Of a stretch of DNA of 64,000 bases, positions 27,268 to 36,677 are shown in pieces. Source of the stretch: Saprospiraceae bacterium (GTDB lineage Bacteria > Bacteroidota > Bacteroidia > Chitinophagales > Saprospiraceae); NCBI GenBank assembly GCA_016787575.1, contig JAEUUO010000022.1, forward strand, positions 62,001 to 126,000, given 5' to 3'. Below the pieces are notes generated by a model, which saw only the letters and a list, made by a program, of their open reading frames with translations, was not told the origin of the DNA and did no database searches. A program made the translations under genes and the position numbers. Every line of letters begins with the position of its first letter. Position 1 is the stretch's first letter.

Positions 27268-28320
27268 CTATTCGATAGTAATATTAACCCCTTTGTTTGT
27301 TCCTCTTTCTAAAAATTCACCAATACACTCTGTATACCATCCATCTCTTTTTAAGATGGTTTCAAATTCAGATCTGAATATTGGATCAATAGCAATTATC
27401 AAACCTCCACTGGTCTGGGGATCTGCAACCAATTTATACCATTCTTGATTTAGTAATTTAACTTGCTCCCCATAACTCTTCCAGTTTCTGTGAGTTCCAC
27501 CTGGAATAGCTCCCTTTTCAATGTATTCATACACTATGTTGCTTAAAACAGGCAACTTAACATAATTTATTCTAGCCACTAAATCTGATGCTTTGCACAT
27601 TTCATTTAGATGCCCACAAAATCCAAATCCGGTCACGTCGGTCAGTGCATGAACTTCTGAATACTTTGAAATCTCTGCTCCCAAAGTATTCAGCCGCAAC
27701 ATGGATTGGGTAGCTATTTCTTTATCCTTTTCTCCAAGAATGGCTTGCTTCTCTGCAGTTGTTAGAATGCCAACACCAAGTCCTTTAGAGAGATATATTA
27801 AATCTCCTGCTTTAGCTCCATCGTTCTTCTTTAAATGCTTTGTTTGGACTCTTCCGTTTACTGCCAATCCAAATACAGGTTCCGGACAATCAATTGAATG
27901 GCCACCAGCAAGTGGAATGCCAGCTTGTATGCATACAGCTCTAGCGCCTTCTAAAACTTGTCCAGCCCAATAAGGATCAATTTTATCAATTGGCCACCCC
28001 AATATTCCAATGGCCAGCAAAGGCTTGCCCCCCATAGCGTAAACATCGCTGATGGCATTTACAGAGGCGATTCTACCAAAATCGTATGGATCATCTACAA
28101 TGGGCATAAAAAAATCCGTTGTACTGATTAATGCTGAATCGTCACCAAGATCAAAAACAGCTGCATCGTCACGACCTTCATATCCTACTATTAAGCCTGG
28201 AAAAACATTTGTATGGTTGGACTTTAATATTTGATCCAATATGGCAGGTGCAATTTTACAACCGCAACCAGCACCATGACTGAATTGTGTAAGACGTATG
28301 GGTTCTAATTTATATTCCAA
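27268..28320 (-). CDS. selD: Selenide, water dikinase
   Basis: 350 residues. It makes selenophosphate from selenide and ATP. The N-terminus IRLTQFSHGAGCGCKIAP matches bacterial SelD closely. The catalytic position is C19 (Cys, not selenocysteine), with K22 following. DDAAVFDLGDDSALISTTDFF and GGHSIDCPEPVFGLAVNG are the AIRS-type ATP-binding segments. The best start is a TTG at 28320, because no in-frame ATG precedes IRLTQ. That TTG overlaps the last codons of mnmH by 11 bp, so the two are translationally coupled. Its partner here is mnmH, pointing to tRNA selenation; no selA or selB is in the window. Confidence 0.95.
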   Translation of the reverse strand: MEYKLEPIRLTQFSHGAGCGCKIAPAILDQILKSNHTNVFPGLIVGYEGRDDAAVFDLGDDSALISTTDFFMPIVDDPYDFGRIASVNAISDVYAMGGKPLLAIGILGWPIDKIDPYWAGQVLEGARAVCIQAGIPLAGGHSIDCPEPVFGLAVNGRVQTKHLKKNDGAKAGDLIYLSKGLGVGILTTAEKQAILGEKDKEIATQSMLRLNTLGAEISKYSEVHALTDVTGFGFCGHLNEMCKASDLVARINYVKLPVLSNIVYEYIEKGAIPGGTHRNWKSYGEQVKLLNQEWYKLVADPQTSGGLIIAIDPIFRSEFETILKRDGWYTECIGEFLERGTNKGVNITIE

Positions 28321-29347
28321 AATGATTTTGTTTATAGTTTAACAAAATATCAAGCACTTCTAAATTGGATAGTTGTTTCAATTGTAATTTAACTATCTTG
28401 TTTGAAACATTGATCGCCAAATTATAATCATAGCATTTATCATAATAATTCAATGCGATGCGAGCTGCCGCTGAATAGTTCTTTTGCTTAATAAAATCAA
28501 TTGCATTTTGAGTTGCTTCATGCCCAAGTCGTTTTCGTATCTTTTCAAATGATTGCATCAGCGATTCATCGTCTTCCTGTTGATACAAATTTATTAAATG
28601 ATTAATTCTAAATTCCAAATCACGCTCAAGGTTAATTAAACTGGCTTGTTTAATATGTTTCCAAAATAATTCTGGAATGTAGTTTCTTCCAATAGTCCGA
28701 CTTTCATTTTCAATCCAAATCCAATGATTTAAATTTAAACGTAGCAAATTAGAAAATAAATTGTTTTCGAACTGCTCATTGGTTTCTTGATCTTGCTCCC
28801 CTATTCCTCCAAATGCAGAACCTTTATGCTTAGCCAATGCCTCCAAGTCAATAATTTGTTCACCTTTTTCAGCCAATCCTCGCAACAATTGTGTCTTTGC
28901 ACTGCCCGTTCGACCACCCAACACTATGATTTTAAACTGATTCGTTGTATAAAATTCAGATTGAAAATGCCGGTAGGCTTTATACCCTCCGCTCAGCACA
29001 GTTACTTCATACCCAACATTAGATAGCAACCAAGCAATGCTGCTGCTTCTTTTTCCTCCTCTCCAGCAATGAATTACTAATTTTTTACCCTTAGCCAGAC
29101 TGTTAAATTGCTCTACCAGAGATCGCAGTTTTGGTCCAACAATTTGAAGGCCATGAAGCATGGCTAACTTGGGTCCATTTTTCTTATACAAGGTCCCAAT
29201 TTCCTTTCGCTCCTGATCATTGAATAGCGGTATATTGATACCAGAAGGTATGTGTCCTTGTTTAAATTCTTGCGGAGACCGCACATCAAACAAGTTTATA
29301 GTTTGTTCAAATAACCACATACCAACTTCTCTCTCAACAATGGCCAT
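28310..29347 (-). CDS. mnmH: tRNA 2-selenouridine synthase
   Basis: 345 residues from the ATG at 29347, a better start than the in-frame TTG five codons earlier. It replaces sulfur by selenium in 2-thiouridine at the wobble base of certain tRNAs, passing through a geranylated intermediate. An N-terminal rhodanese domain carries the active-site Cys94 in IHCWRGGKRSS. A P-loop domain follows, with VLGGRTGSAKTQLL (about 142-155), FGGIGEQDQETNEQFEN, and WIENESRTIGR. It uses selenophosphate from the overlapping downstream selD. The exonuclease gene ends 2 bp upstream of its ATG. Confidence 0.95.
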   Translation of the reverse strand: MAIVEREVGMWLFEQTINLFDVRSPQEFKQGHIPSGINIPLFNDQERKEIGTLYKKNGPKLAMLHGLQIVGPKLRSLVEQFNSLAKGKKLVIHCWRGGKRSSSIAWLLSNVGYEVTVLSGGYKAYRHFQSEFYTTNQFKIIVLGGRTGSAKTQLLRGLAEKGEQIIDLEALAKHKGSAFGGIGEQDQETNEQFENNLFSNLLRLNLNHWIWIENESRTIGRNYIPELFWKHIKQASLINLERDLEFRINHLINLYQQEDDESLMQSFEKIRKRLGHEATQNAIDFIKQKNYSAAARIALNYYDKCYDYNLAINVSNKIVKLQLKQLSNLEVLDILLNYKQNHFGI

Positions 29348-29349
29348 AT

Positions 29350-29892
29350 TTACTTTTCCCAATATTCAAACAATTTAATAAAGAGTTTTGCAAGATTTGC
29401 TGCATCCGGCAATGCACGATGACGTCCTCCTTCAAATTCAATCTCTTCGATTTTTAATGCTTTATCCAATCCTACAGGTTTAGCGAAATTTCTAATTTTA
29501 GCATATTGAGGTTTTAAATCAACCAAAGACTCGATCCAATCACATTCTATCCGGTGACTCCGACAATTTTCTCGAATTAATTTAGAATCTTTTGAACCCC
29601 ATGTATAAAAGACACTATTGTTTTCATGCAATAAACTCCACTCCAGAAATGACTCAATTACAAATTCAAACGATTTTGCTCGTTCAACCTCTATTTGTTG
29701 TATGCCAGTCAATTGTTTGCAATACAACGACAATTGTGCATGTTTAATCGGTTTGACTAATTTTGAAAACTGCTTAACCGGCGTTAGAAAAGGATCTAAA
29801 AAGACAGCTCCAATTTCAATAATTTCCTGTTCGTATTGAACACTGTTTGGATTCCAACATGTCGCCTCTAGATCTAATATAATATAAGCCAT
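29350..29892 (-). CDS. DEDDh-type 3'-5' exonuclease family protein
   Basis: 180 residues from the ATG at 29892, which immediately precedes the conserved AYIILDLEATCW. The acidic metal ligands D7 and E9 are in DLEAT, a further Asp is in YTWGSKDSKLI, and the HxxxxD end motif is HRALPDAANLAKL. The spacing fits the ERI1/KapD-like group of DnaQ-fold exonucleases, which trim RNA or DNA 3' ends. It lies between the PlsB-like acyltransferase gene (30 bp upstream) and mnmH, probably in one transcript. Substrate not inferable. Confidence 0.85.
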   Translation of the reverse strand: MAYIILDLEATCWNPNSVQYEQEIIEIGAVFLDPFLTPVKQFSKLVKPIKHAQLSLYCKQLTGIQQIEVERAKSFEFVIESFLEWSLLHENNSVFYTWGSKDSKLIRENCRSHRIECDWIESLVDLKPQYAKIRNFAKPVGLDKALKIEEIEFEGGRHRALPDAANLAKLFIKLFEYWEK

Positions 29893-29921
29893 CTCTACAA
29901 TAAAACATTTGAAATAATCGA

Positions 29922-31628
29922 TTAAAAACGATCTACATTCCATTGAATAGATGACCAATCGATCGTATCATCCAACTCAAGAACAGCCATTTTATTTGCG
30001 TAAAATGCCAGACCAATAAAATCTTCGCTAAGCAATCTGCCAAATTCATCCACTAGCAAAATTCGATTGATATGAAAAATACCTAAAGCAGCTATTCCTT
30101 TTGAAATAACATCTTCAATGGCTCCTTCCAATTCCATTGGATAAATTAAATTTTGATTCTTTGATAAATCAAACAAAATGGTTCTCAATTGCAAGCACAA
30201 CATTTCAAATGCTATTCGTGGAAATACAAAATCTTCCTCTGGAACTTGAACTAAGCTATAAATATCAGTATGTGGATTTAATTTACTCAACAATTTAAAA
30301 GCAGCAAAAGCTACTAAATGACAAGGAAGGATGTAATTGTATTTTTTATAAACCTGGCAAATTTTTTCACCAAGCTCACGTGTATAAATTCCTTCTCTTT
30401 GTGCATCTACTACAATCTTACCATCCAATTGAAAATAATCACTTTGTTTAATTTGAATTCCTTTATGATCCAAACTGATTCCCTCTATAGTCAACCGATT
30501 TCCAAAAACGTCAATTGGCATTCCAAAAGTTAAAACAATTTTGGTTGGCTTCGTTAAAAGCCGCTTTACAAATTTTAAATAAGAGCCTAATCCATCTTTT
30601 TTAACTCTGGCCGAATATTTTTCCTGCCCTGTTATTTGCAAATGCTGGATCATCAGACTTCTTGCCTCCAATACACTTTCATATCCTAAAACTACTGGAA
30701 CAACGACGATTTTTTTAGCACTTTGCTCTTCGATTAATATGCGTTGCGCTTGAACAAGGGATCCCAATAAACCAAGTTTCACTTTGGATTCGAGTTCTCC
30801 AGAACGACTTCTTGTGCCTCCTGGAAAAAATATTGTATTTACTCCATTGTAAACTGAAAGTTTTGAATAACTGTTTAATGTTTGTAAATAAATGCTATTC
30901 TTCTTTCTTCTATCAACTTTGTAAGCTCCAAGCCGATTCATAAAAAAAGCAAAAAACTCAGAATCAAACAAATTAAGTCCAGCTCCATAACTAAATGCAG
31001 GTAAACCTAATAAATTATCAACTGCATATCCAATCAAGACACTATCCAAATTACTGGAATGTGTAGGAACCAAGATAACCAAATGATCTTTAAACAATGC
31101 TCTGACTTCTTCACAATGACCGTTAATATGAATTGACTCCATATTTTTCAAATTCATCCGTTTCAAATTATACAGAGATTGCCAGCCAAAAGGATACAGT
31201 ATTAGATGAAATAAGAAATCGCAAATTTTTCGGGCAGTTAAAAATGTTTTAGGATTAAAATGTCCAATAATTTCCAGTGAATACCTCTTAATTAGACGAA
31301 GCAATGTTTCCTTATTGGCTTCATGCTTGTCCGCTTGAAGTTGGTTTTCGTTGTACTCCTTTTGAATCTTGCGATAATATTGCATTTCATTGGGAGGATC
31401 TGCTTTCCATGGATTTGATTTTACACGTTGTTTCTCCAAATAAATTGCACGTGCAATTGCCTGATCAAGATCGTCTTTAGGTAAATTTGTAAAATAATTA
31501 AATACGTCGTTTTGTAATTTTATTAAAAATGATTTTCTGGTATTTGCAAATAAACTAATTGGCCATTTGTTGAGATCCTGTTCAATGTGCTCAAATTTCT
31601 GATATCTTGAATAATTAGATCCTTCCAT
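29922..31628 (-). CDS. PlsB-like glycerol-3-phosphate/lysophospholipid acyltransferase
   Basis: 568 residues from the ATG at 31628; a TTG start nine codons earlier is less likely. The acyltransferase domain shows the HX4D catalytic motif as HSSNLD within LVPTHSSNLDSVLIG, then the glycerol-phosphate-binding FFPGGTRSRSGE, and VVPVVLGYESVLEARS. These are the ordered motifs of the PlsB/PlsC superfamily, and the length and surrounding sequence resemble PlsB more than PlsC. The role would be adding an acyl chain to a phospholipid precursor at the inner membrane. The gene begins inside the 3' end of engB (14-bp overlap). Confidence 0.85.
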   Translation of the reverse strand: MEGSNYSRYQKFEHIEQDLNKWPISLFANTRKSFLIKLQNDVFNYFTNLPKDDLDQAIARAIYLEKQRVKSNPWKADPPNEMQYYRKIQKEYNENQLQADKHEANKETLLRLIKRYSLEIIGHFNPKTFLTARKICDFLFHLILYPFGWQSLYNLKRMNLKNMESIHINGHCEEVRALFKDHLVILVPTHSSNLDSVLIGYAVDNLLGLPAFSYGAGLNLFDSEFFAFFMNRLGAYKVDRRKKNSIYLQTLNSYSKLSVYNGVNTIFFPGGTRSRSGELESKVKLGLLGSLVQAQRILIEEQSAKKIVVVPVVLGYESVLEARSLMIQHLQITGQEKYSARVKKDGLGSYLKFVKRLLTKPTKIVLTFGMPIDVFGNRLTIEGISLDHKGIQIKQSDYFQLDGKIVVDAQREGIYTRELGEKICQVYKKYNYILPCHLVAFAAFKLLSKLNPHTDIYSLVQVPEEDFVFPRIAFEMLCLQLRTILFDLSKNQNLIYPMELEGAIEDVISKGIAALGIFHINRILLVDEFGRLLSEDFIGLAFYANKMAVLELDDTIDWSSIQWNVDRF

Positions 31629-32244
31629 TTTCTGCTTCTTTTTGTATTTGCACAAGAATATTTTCCATTACTAAAAACAACTCATCTGCGCCTAATCGCT
31701 TTTCAGAACTTGTAACAAAAATGGGCGGGCATTCATTCCAATTCTTTAATAATTCTTCTTTGAGCTTTTTCGTAAAATCTGTTACAAGTCTATCTTTTGT
31801 TTTATCTGCCTTCGTTAAAATTATATGAAATGGAATCCCTAACTCTCCCAAATAATTGATCGTATCAATGTCAATTTTTTGAATGTCAATGGAAGCATCA
31901 ACTAAAATAAAAACAAGGCACAAATTGGCTCGTTTTCTAAGGTAATTCCCAATTTCTTTAGCCCACTTCTCCTTAAGTTTCTTTGAAACATTGGCAAACC
32001 CATAACCTGGAACATCCATGATGAGCCATGAATTATCTATTTTGTAAAGATTAAATGTCTGCGTTTTACCAGGTGTTCGGGAAACTCTGGCCAACTGTTT
32101 GCGATTGCACAAATAATTAATCAAGCTGCTTTTTCCAACATTGGACCGGCCCCAAAAGCAAAATTCGGGCAATTGCATTTCAGGCAATTCGCTAAAAGTT
32201 CCAAATGAACCTACAAACAATGCTTCCTGTGCTTTTATATACAT
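31615..32244 (-). CDS. engB: Ribosome biogenesis GTPase YsxC/EngB
   Basis: 209 residues, full length. GTPase motifs: G1 GRSNVGKSSLIN (about 32-43), a Thr-containing switch I SRTPGKTQTFNLY, G3 DVPGYGFA, and G4 ILTKADK. The family assembles the large ribosomal subunit. FCFWGRSNVGKS and the short C-terminal helix are typical. The downstream acyltransferase gene overlaps its end by 14 bp. Divergent from the barrel gene at 32339. Confidence 0.96.
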   Translation of the reverse strand: MYIKAQEALFVGSFGTFSELPEMQLPEFCFWGRSNVGKSSLINYLCNRKQLARVSRTPGKTQTFNLYKIDNSWLIMDVPGYGFANVSKKLKEKWAKEIGNYLRKRANLCLVFILVDASIDIQKIDIDTINYLGELGIPFHIILTKADKTKDRLVTDFTKKLKEELLKNWNECPPIFVTSSEKRLGADELFLVMENILVQIQKEAENGRI

Positions 32245-32314
32245 ATCAGGATCAAAGTTCGTTAAGTTTATGCTAAATTAAAAATCCAACATACTACATG
32301 TTACATTTTTTTCG

Positions 32315-32322
32315 TATATTTG
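32315..32322 (+). promoter_or_regulatory. -7 element upstream of the barrel gene at 32339
   Basis: TATATTTG is an exact TAnnTTTG match, 16 bp before the GTG start at 32339. A good -33 TTTG was not found at the ideal distance, so only the -7 element is called. Confidence 0.4.
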
Positions 32323-32338
32323 ATATAAAATATTTAAC

Positions 32339-32977
32339 GTGCGGAGTTTTTTAATATGTTTTCTTTTTAGCCTAAGCAATTATTATTGCCAAGCTCAGCT
32401 TGACTTTACGCTAACAGGCGGAATGCACAGTATTGATGTAGGACCTAAAGATTTTGTCGTAACTAATAAAAGTGAATTGGATTCATTTAAATTTTCATTT
32501 AAAAATGCATCTTATGGATATCATTTTGGAATGGGCTTACGAATTAACTTAAATAATTTTTATTTACATCCGGAATTTATTTTCAATTCTAATAACGCTC
32601 ATTTTAAAGTAAATAATTACAATGTGCCTCAATTAGTAGATTCTGCTAGGGAAGAAAAATACCAGTATTTAGACATCCCATTAATGCTAGGTGTTAAATT
32701 CAGTATCATTCGTCTATATGCCGGTCCTGTGGCGCACATTTTTATTAATAACAAATCAGAACTTACAGATATTGAGGGCTATAAAGATAAATTTAAAGCA
32801 GCCAGCTTTGGATATCAAGCTGGAATTGGATTTGAATTATTTAAAATAATTGGAATCGACATTCGCCATGAAGGAAATTTTAGTCAGTATGGCGATCATA
32901 TAAATTTCTTTGGAAGTCAATTAAACTTTGATAAAAAAGCATCTCGACTTATTGGAAGCATCAGCCTTATATTTTAA
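32339..32977 (+). CDS. PorT-family-like outer-membrane beta-barrel protein
   Basis: 212 residues with a GTG start; the next ATG is out of frame, and the signal peptide (FLICFLFSLSNYYCQAQ) requires the GTG. The mature part alternates short beta strands (YGYHFGMGLRINLNNFYLHP, LGVKFSIIRLYAGPVAHIFI, FGYQAGIGFELFKIIGIDIR) and ends in hydrophobic GSISLIF, as outer-membrane barrels do. It is a general OMP_b-brl_2/PorT-family barrel and no T9SS link is shown. It overlaps the convergent permease gene by 11 bp. Confidence 0.7.
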   Translation: MRSFLICFLFSLSNYYCQAQLDFTLTGGMHSIDVGPKDFVVTNKSELDSFKFSFKNASYGYHFGMGLRINLNNFYLHPEFIFNSNNAHFKVNNYNVPQLVDSAREEKYQYLDIPLMLGVKFSIIRLYAGPVAHIFINNKSELTDIEGYKDKFKAASFGYQAGIGFELFKIIGIDIRHEGNFSQYGDHINFFGSQLNFDKKASRLIGSISLIF

Positions 32978-34019
32978 CGCGCGGATCTAACCAAGCGTAA
33001 ATTAAGTCTGCTAAAATATTTATGGTTACAAAAATGCAAACCGTAACAATACAGCATGCCAATACCACTGGGATATCAAATTGACTTAGCGCTTGGATAG
33101 TCAAATCACCCAATCCTCTAAAATTAAAAACAAATTCAACAAAAAAAGCTCCTGACAATAAAGAAGCAAACCACCCACTCAATGTTGTAATTATTGGATT
33201 CATTGCATTCGGATAAATATGTTTTACCAATACCCTAAATGTATTTGCACCCATTGATATTGCAGTCCTGATGTATTCTCTCGAGCGCACTTCCAACAAG
33301 GAAGCTCTGGTCATTTGAGCAATCATCGCAACTGGACGCAATCCCAAAGCCAAAGAGGGCAAAACCAATCGATCCCAGTTAAAAACTTCATTCCCAAAAT
33401 CATCCAAAGCATATAATGAACCCTGTAAAGGCAAATGGGTATAGGCAACTAAGTAATAACCCAGGAGCATCGCAATTATTACAGCGGAAATATAACTTGG
33501 TATTGCATAAAACAATGTAGTAACCGAGGTGATTGTTGAATCAATCCATGTATCAAAATAAACTGCAGCCAAAGTACCGGATAGTATTCCTATCAAAAAA
33601 GCAAACAACATTGAACATAATCCAAGCAGTGCGGTCGATATCATGGCCGTTTTAAGGAGATCTGAAACCAATTCTCCATTCACATAGGATCTTCTGAAAA
33701 AAGGCAGCTTAATAATTACTCTTGATTCATCTGAAATAAAAATGGTTTTAAAACTGTAATCTTCCAACCGAGCGTCTGAATTATTAATATACTGGATACA
33801 ACTCAAATCTTCAAGATACCTGAGCACCTGAATTGCATAAGATTGATCCAGGAAAAATTTCTTTTTTAATTGTAATATGGTTTCTGGATCTGCTCGTTGA
33901 CCAAATTGGATTCTGGCAGGATCTACTGGCGCCATATAAATGATTAAGCTAATAGACAAAATGACCGCTATCAGTGAAAGGAAACCAATTAGTATTTTTC
34001 GAACCAAAAACAAGCCCAC
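32967..34019 (-). CDS. DppB/OppB-type ABC transporter permease
   Basis: 350 residues, GTG start at 34019. Six transmembrane segments are predicted, with the first at about 10-30. The binding-protein-dependent transport signature (EAA loop) is RSREYIRTAISMGANTFRVL, and ASLLSGAFFVEFVFNFRGLG is the usual following segment. DppB/OppB permeases import di- and oligopeptides or nickel. The periplasmic insertion between TM1 and TM2 (about 35-125) is long, as in many Bacteroidota homologues. No substrate-binding, second permease or ATPase gene is nearby, so its partners must be elsewhere. Confidence 0.85.
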   Translation of the reverse strand: MGLFLVRKILIGFLSLIAVILSISLIIYMAPVDPARIQFGQRADPETILQLKKKFFLDQSYAIQVLRYLEDLSCIQYINNSDARLEDYSFKTIFISDESRVIIKLPFFRRSYVNGELVSDLLKTAMISTALLGLCSMLFAFLIGILSGTLAAVYFDTWIDSTITSVTTLFYAIPSYISAVIIAMLLGYYLVAYTHLPLQGSLYALDDFGNEVFNWDRLVLPSLALGLRPVAMIAQMTRASLLEVRSREYIRTAISMGANTFRVLVKHIYPNAMNPIITTLSGWFASLLSGAFFVEFVFNFRGLGDLTIQALSQFDIPVVLACCIVTVCIFVTINILADLIYAWLDPRVKI

Positions 34020-34038
34020 CAGCAGAACAGTTAATGAA

Positions 34039-34046
34039 CAAAAGTA
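34039..34046 (-). promoter_or_regulatory. -7 element upstream of the permease gene
   Basis: The minus strand reads TACTTTTG, an exact TAnnTTTG match, 19 bp before the GTG start at 34019. No convincing -33 element was found. Confidence 0.35.
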
Positions 34047-34064
34047 AATACCTTTACACTAAGT

Positions 34065-35681
34065 ATGACATCAAAATCAAATACTTTTAAATTCGAACCC
34101 ATAATTCCGGAACTTAAACATGGATTCAATCCATTTGATTTGAATTATTGGCAAGATTCTCAAAAATTCAAAGAACTCATTAGCAATCCTGCTGAATTAA
34201 ACTATTTCAAAGATCAAATAGAAAAAAGGCACGATTTTAAATTCAGGAATGAGATCGCCCAAATTATCCGAAACCAATACAAGTCTGTTGAAATAGATGG
34301 GTGTGTCGCTACGAATATAGATCTTTTACAGAAGGATCAAACCTTTACTATAATCTGTGCACACCAGCCTTGTTTGATGGGAGGCCCCCTTTACTGGATT
34401 TATAAAATTGTGAGTACAATTAAATTATGCCAAACCTTAAAACGGCATTATTCTGATTATAATTTTATTCCTGTTTATTATTGTGGTTCTGAAGATCATG
34501 ACTTTGAAGAAATCAATCACATTCATGTTTTTAATCAAAAATTAGAATGGAAATCAAAACCAGGATATGCAGTAGGCAAAATGTCTTTAAATGAAATTCC
34601 TGAATTTTTTGAGACCCTATTAACATTTTTCTCAAATTCCGAGCAGGCTAATCAGTTTTTAAATAAAAATTTACAATGGATTCGTCAAAGTGAAAAGTAT
34701 GTTGATTATTACAGACATTTTGTAAATGAACTTTTTGGTTCATATGGTTTGCTATTCTTTAATCCGGATGATAAAGATGCCAAAACTTTATTTTCTCCAG
34801 TTATTAAACAGGAATTGCTTCATCAGTTTATTCAAAAATATGTCCATGCCAGCATCCCGGCAATTGAAAATCTTGGCTTTCTAGCACAAGTCAATCCAAG
34901 AGAACTCAATCTATTTTATCATCACCCCGAGGGACGCAAACGCATGGTATTTGAATCAGGCTTGTATAAATTAATTGATGCTTCGAACACCTGGAACCAA
35001 GAAGAAATTTTATATGAACTCGAAACAAAACCAGAATTATTCAGTCCCAATGTATTGCTAAGACCCTTATTTCAAGAATATATTTTCCCAAATCTGGCAT
35101 TTGTTGGCGGTGGAGGTGAAATCGCCTACTGGCTTGAATTAAAAACTTCCTTTGATTCAGTCAACATCCCCTACCCTCTTATTTTTAGGAGGTTTTCGGC
35201 TATTTATTTCGAAGCAGGAATCCTTCAAAAAATATCGAAAACCAGTTTTTCCAAAATTGATTTTCTGGATTCAATCAATCATTTAGAATCGAACTTTGTA
35301 AACAATCAAACATCAACATATATTTTAAATCCAGCGGATTTTATAACAATCAACAAGTTATTAGAAAAAATAAAAGTCGATTCATCTCAATTAGATCAAT
35401 CAACCAGAACAAGTATCGAATCAGAAATACATAAAATTACCAAATCACTGGAGCACATTGAAAACAAACACCTTAAATCAATAAAAAATAAATTTGAAAA
35501 TGAATTAGTTCAAATTCGAAAAATAAAAGATCAACTATTTCCAAATCAAACGATACAAGAACGGTATCAAAATTTTTTACCGTATTATTTTAAGCATGGG
35601 AAAAGTTATGTAGATTTTCTTGTTCAGATGTATGAACCCGGTGAAAATAAGCTTTATCTAATAGAAGAAACGCTTACTTAA
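34065..35681 (+). CDS. bshC: Putative cysteine ligase BshC (bacillithiol biosynthesis)
   Basis: 538 residues, the normal BshC length. It catalyses the last step of bacillithiol synthesis, joining cysteine to glucosaminyl-malate. Diagnostic segments are TIICAHQPCLMGGPLYWIYK, PVYYCGSEDHDFEEINHIHV and FPNLAFVGGGGEIAYWLELK. A long charged coiled-coil insertion lies at about 440-490. BshA and BshB are not in the window. It implies the cell uses bacillithiol as a low-molecular-weight thiol. The stop shares four bases with the stop of convergent accD. Confidence 0.95.
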   Translation: MTSKSNTFKFEPIIPELKHGFNPFDLNYWQDSQKFKELISNPAELNYFKDQIEKRHDFKFRNEIAQIIRNQYKSVEIDGCVATNIDLLQKDQTFTIICAHQPCLMGGPLYWIYKIVSTIKLCQTLKRHYSDYNFIPVYYCGSEDHDFEEINHIHVFNQKLEWKSKPGYAVGKMSLNEIPEFFETLLTFFSNSEQANQFLNKNLQWIRQSEKYVDYYRHFVNELFGSYGLLFFNPDDKDAKTLFSPVIKQELLHQFIQKYVHASIPAIENLGFLAQVNPRELNLFYHHPEGRKRMVFESGLYKLIDASNTWNQEEILYELETKPELFSPNVLLRPLFQEYIFPNLAFVGGGGEIAYWLELKTSFDSVNIPYPLIFRRFSAIYFEAGILQKISKTSFSKIDFLDSINHLESNFVNNQTSTYILNPADFITINKLLEKIKVDSSQLDQSTRTSIESEIHKITKSLEHIENKHLKSIKNKFENELVQIRKIKDQLFPNQTIQERYQNFLPYYFKHGKSYVDFLVQMYEPGENKLYLIEETLT

Positions 35682-36529
35682 TTTTCAGAAACATCAAACA
35701 ACTCCAACAAATCACTGATTGTTGATTTTAAATCCTTCCTATCAACGATGAAATCAAGAAAACCATTTTCCAACAAAAATTCAGATCGTTGAAATCCTTC
35801 AGGCAAGTCTCTTTTAATCGTTTCTTTCACAACCCTGGGACCTGCAAATCCAATGAGCGCATTTGGTTCTGAAAAATTAATATCCCCCAACATAGCAAAC
35901 GATGCAGTTACACCACCTGTTGTAGGATCGGTTAGAAAGGAAAAATATGGTATATTGTTTTTTGCCAATAAAGTCAGTTTGGCGGATGTTTTAGCCATTT
36001 GCATTAATGAAAAGGCAGATTCCATCATTCGTGCACCTCCGGATTTTGAAATTATCATCAACGGCGCTTTGTGTTCAATACAGAAATCAATGGCACGGCT
36101 AATTTTTTCACCCATAACACTTCCCATAGAACCTCCAATAAAAGTGAAATCCATTGCTGCGACTACCAATTTACGCGTATTAATAACCCCGGCTGCTACC
36201 GTAATTGAATCCTTATGTTCTGCAGTCTTTCTTGCATCTTCCAACCTTTTGGAATAGGATTGCAAATCAGTAAAATTCAAAAAATCATAAGAAATCAGAT
36301 TGTCAAACAATACTTCATAATTCCCATCAAATAACAACTCAAAATACTGGTCTGAAGCAATCCTTTGATGGTAATTGCATTTCGGACATTTGTGAAAGTT
36401 TTCTTTTAACTGCTTGGTTGTCAACATCTCAGAACATTCTGGGCATTTATACCAAATTCCATCCGGAGTTTCTTTTTTAACCTTAGTAGCTGTAGATATG
36501 CCTTCTTTGAGCCGCTTAAACCAACCCAT
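35678..36529 (-). CDS. accD: Acetyl-CoA carboxylase carboxyltransferase subunit beta
   Basis: 283 residues, full length. The N-terminal zinc finger ligands are C29, C32, C48 and C51. The crotonase-like core has FIGGSMGSVMGEKISRAID, SKSGGARMMESAFSLMQMA, TDPTTGGVTASFAMLGD and GFAGPRVVKETI. With AccA it transfers the carboxyl group from biotin to acetyl-CoA for fatty-acid synthesis. It is separated from dapB by a 148-bp divergent spacer. Confidence 0.97.
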   Translation of the reverse strand: MGWFKRLKEGISTATKVKKETPDGIWYKCPECSEMLTTKQLKENFHKCPKCNYHQRIASDQYFELLFDGNYEVLFDNLISYDFLNFTDLQSYSKRLEDARKTAEHKDSITVAAGVINTRKLVVAAMDFTFIGGSMGSVMGEKISRAIDFCIEHKAPLMIISKSGGARMMESAFSLMQMAKTSAKLTLLAKNNIPYFSFLTDPTTGGVTASFAMLGDINFSEPNALIGFAGPRVVKETIKRDLPEGFQRSEFLLENGFLDFIVDRKDLKSTISDLLELFDVSEN

Positions 36530-36677
36530 AATTTAATGCTTTTCTTTTGATAAATATTCCATAGGAACAAACAAATTTATACTTAATTGCCAACTTAGCC
36601 TTTTAATTTTGAAATTCTTAATTTCAAGTAGCAGTGCAATGGCTGTTAAATTATAATAAACTGATTTATAGCATTAT

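Noticed and set aside
28258..28266. Possible selenocysteine in SelD
   Set aside because: The active-site codons in GAGCGC encode Cys; there is no in-frame TGA in the gene.
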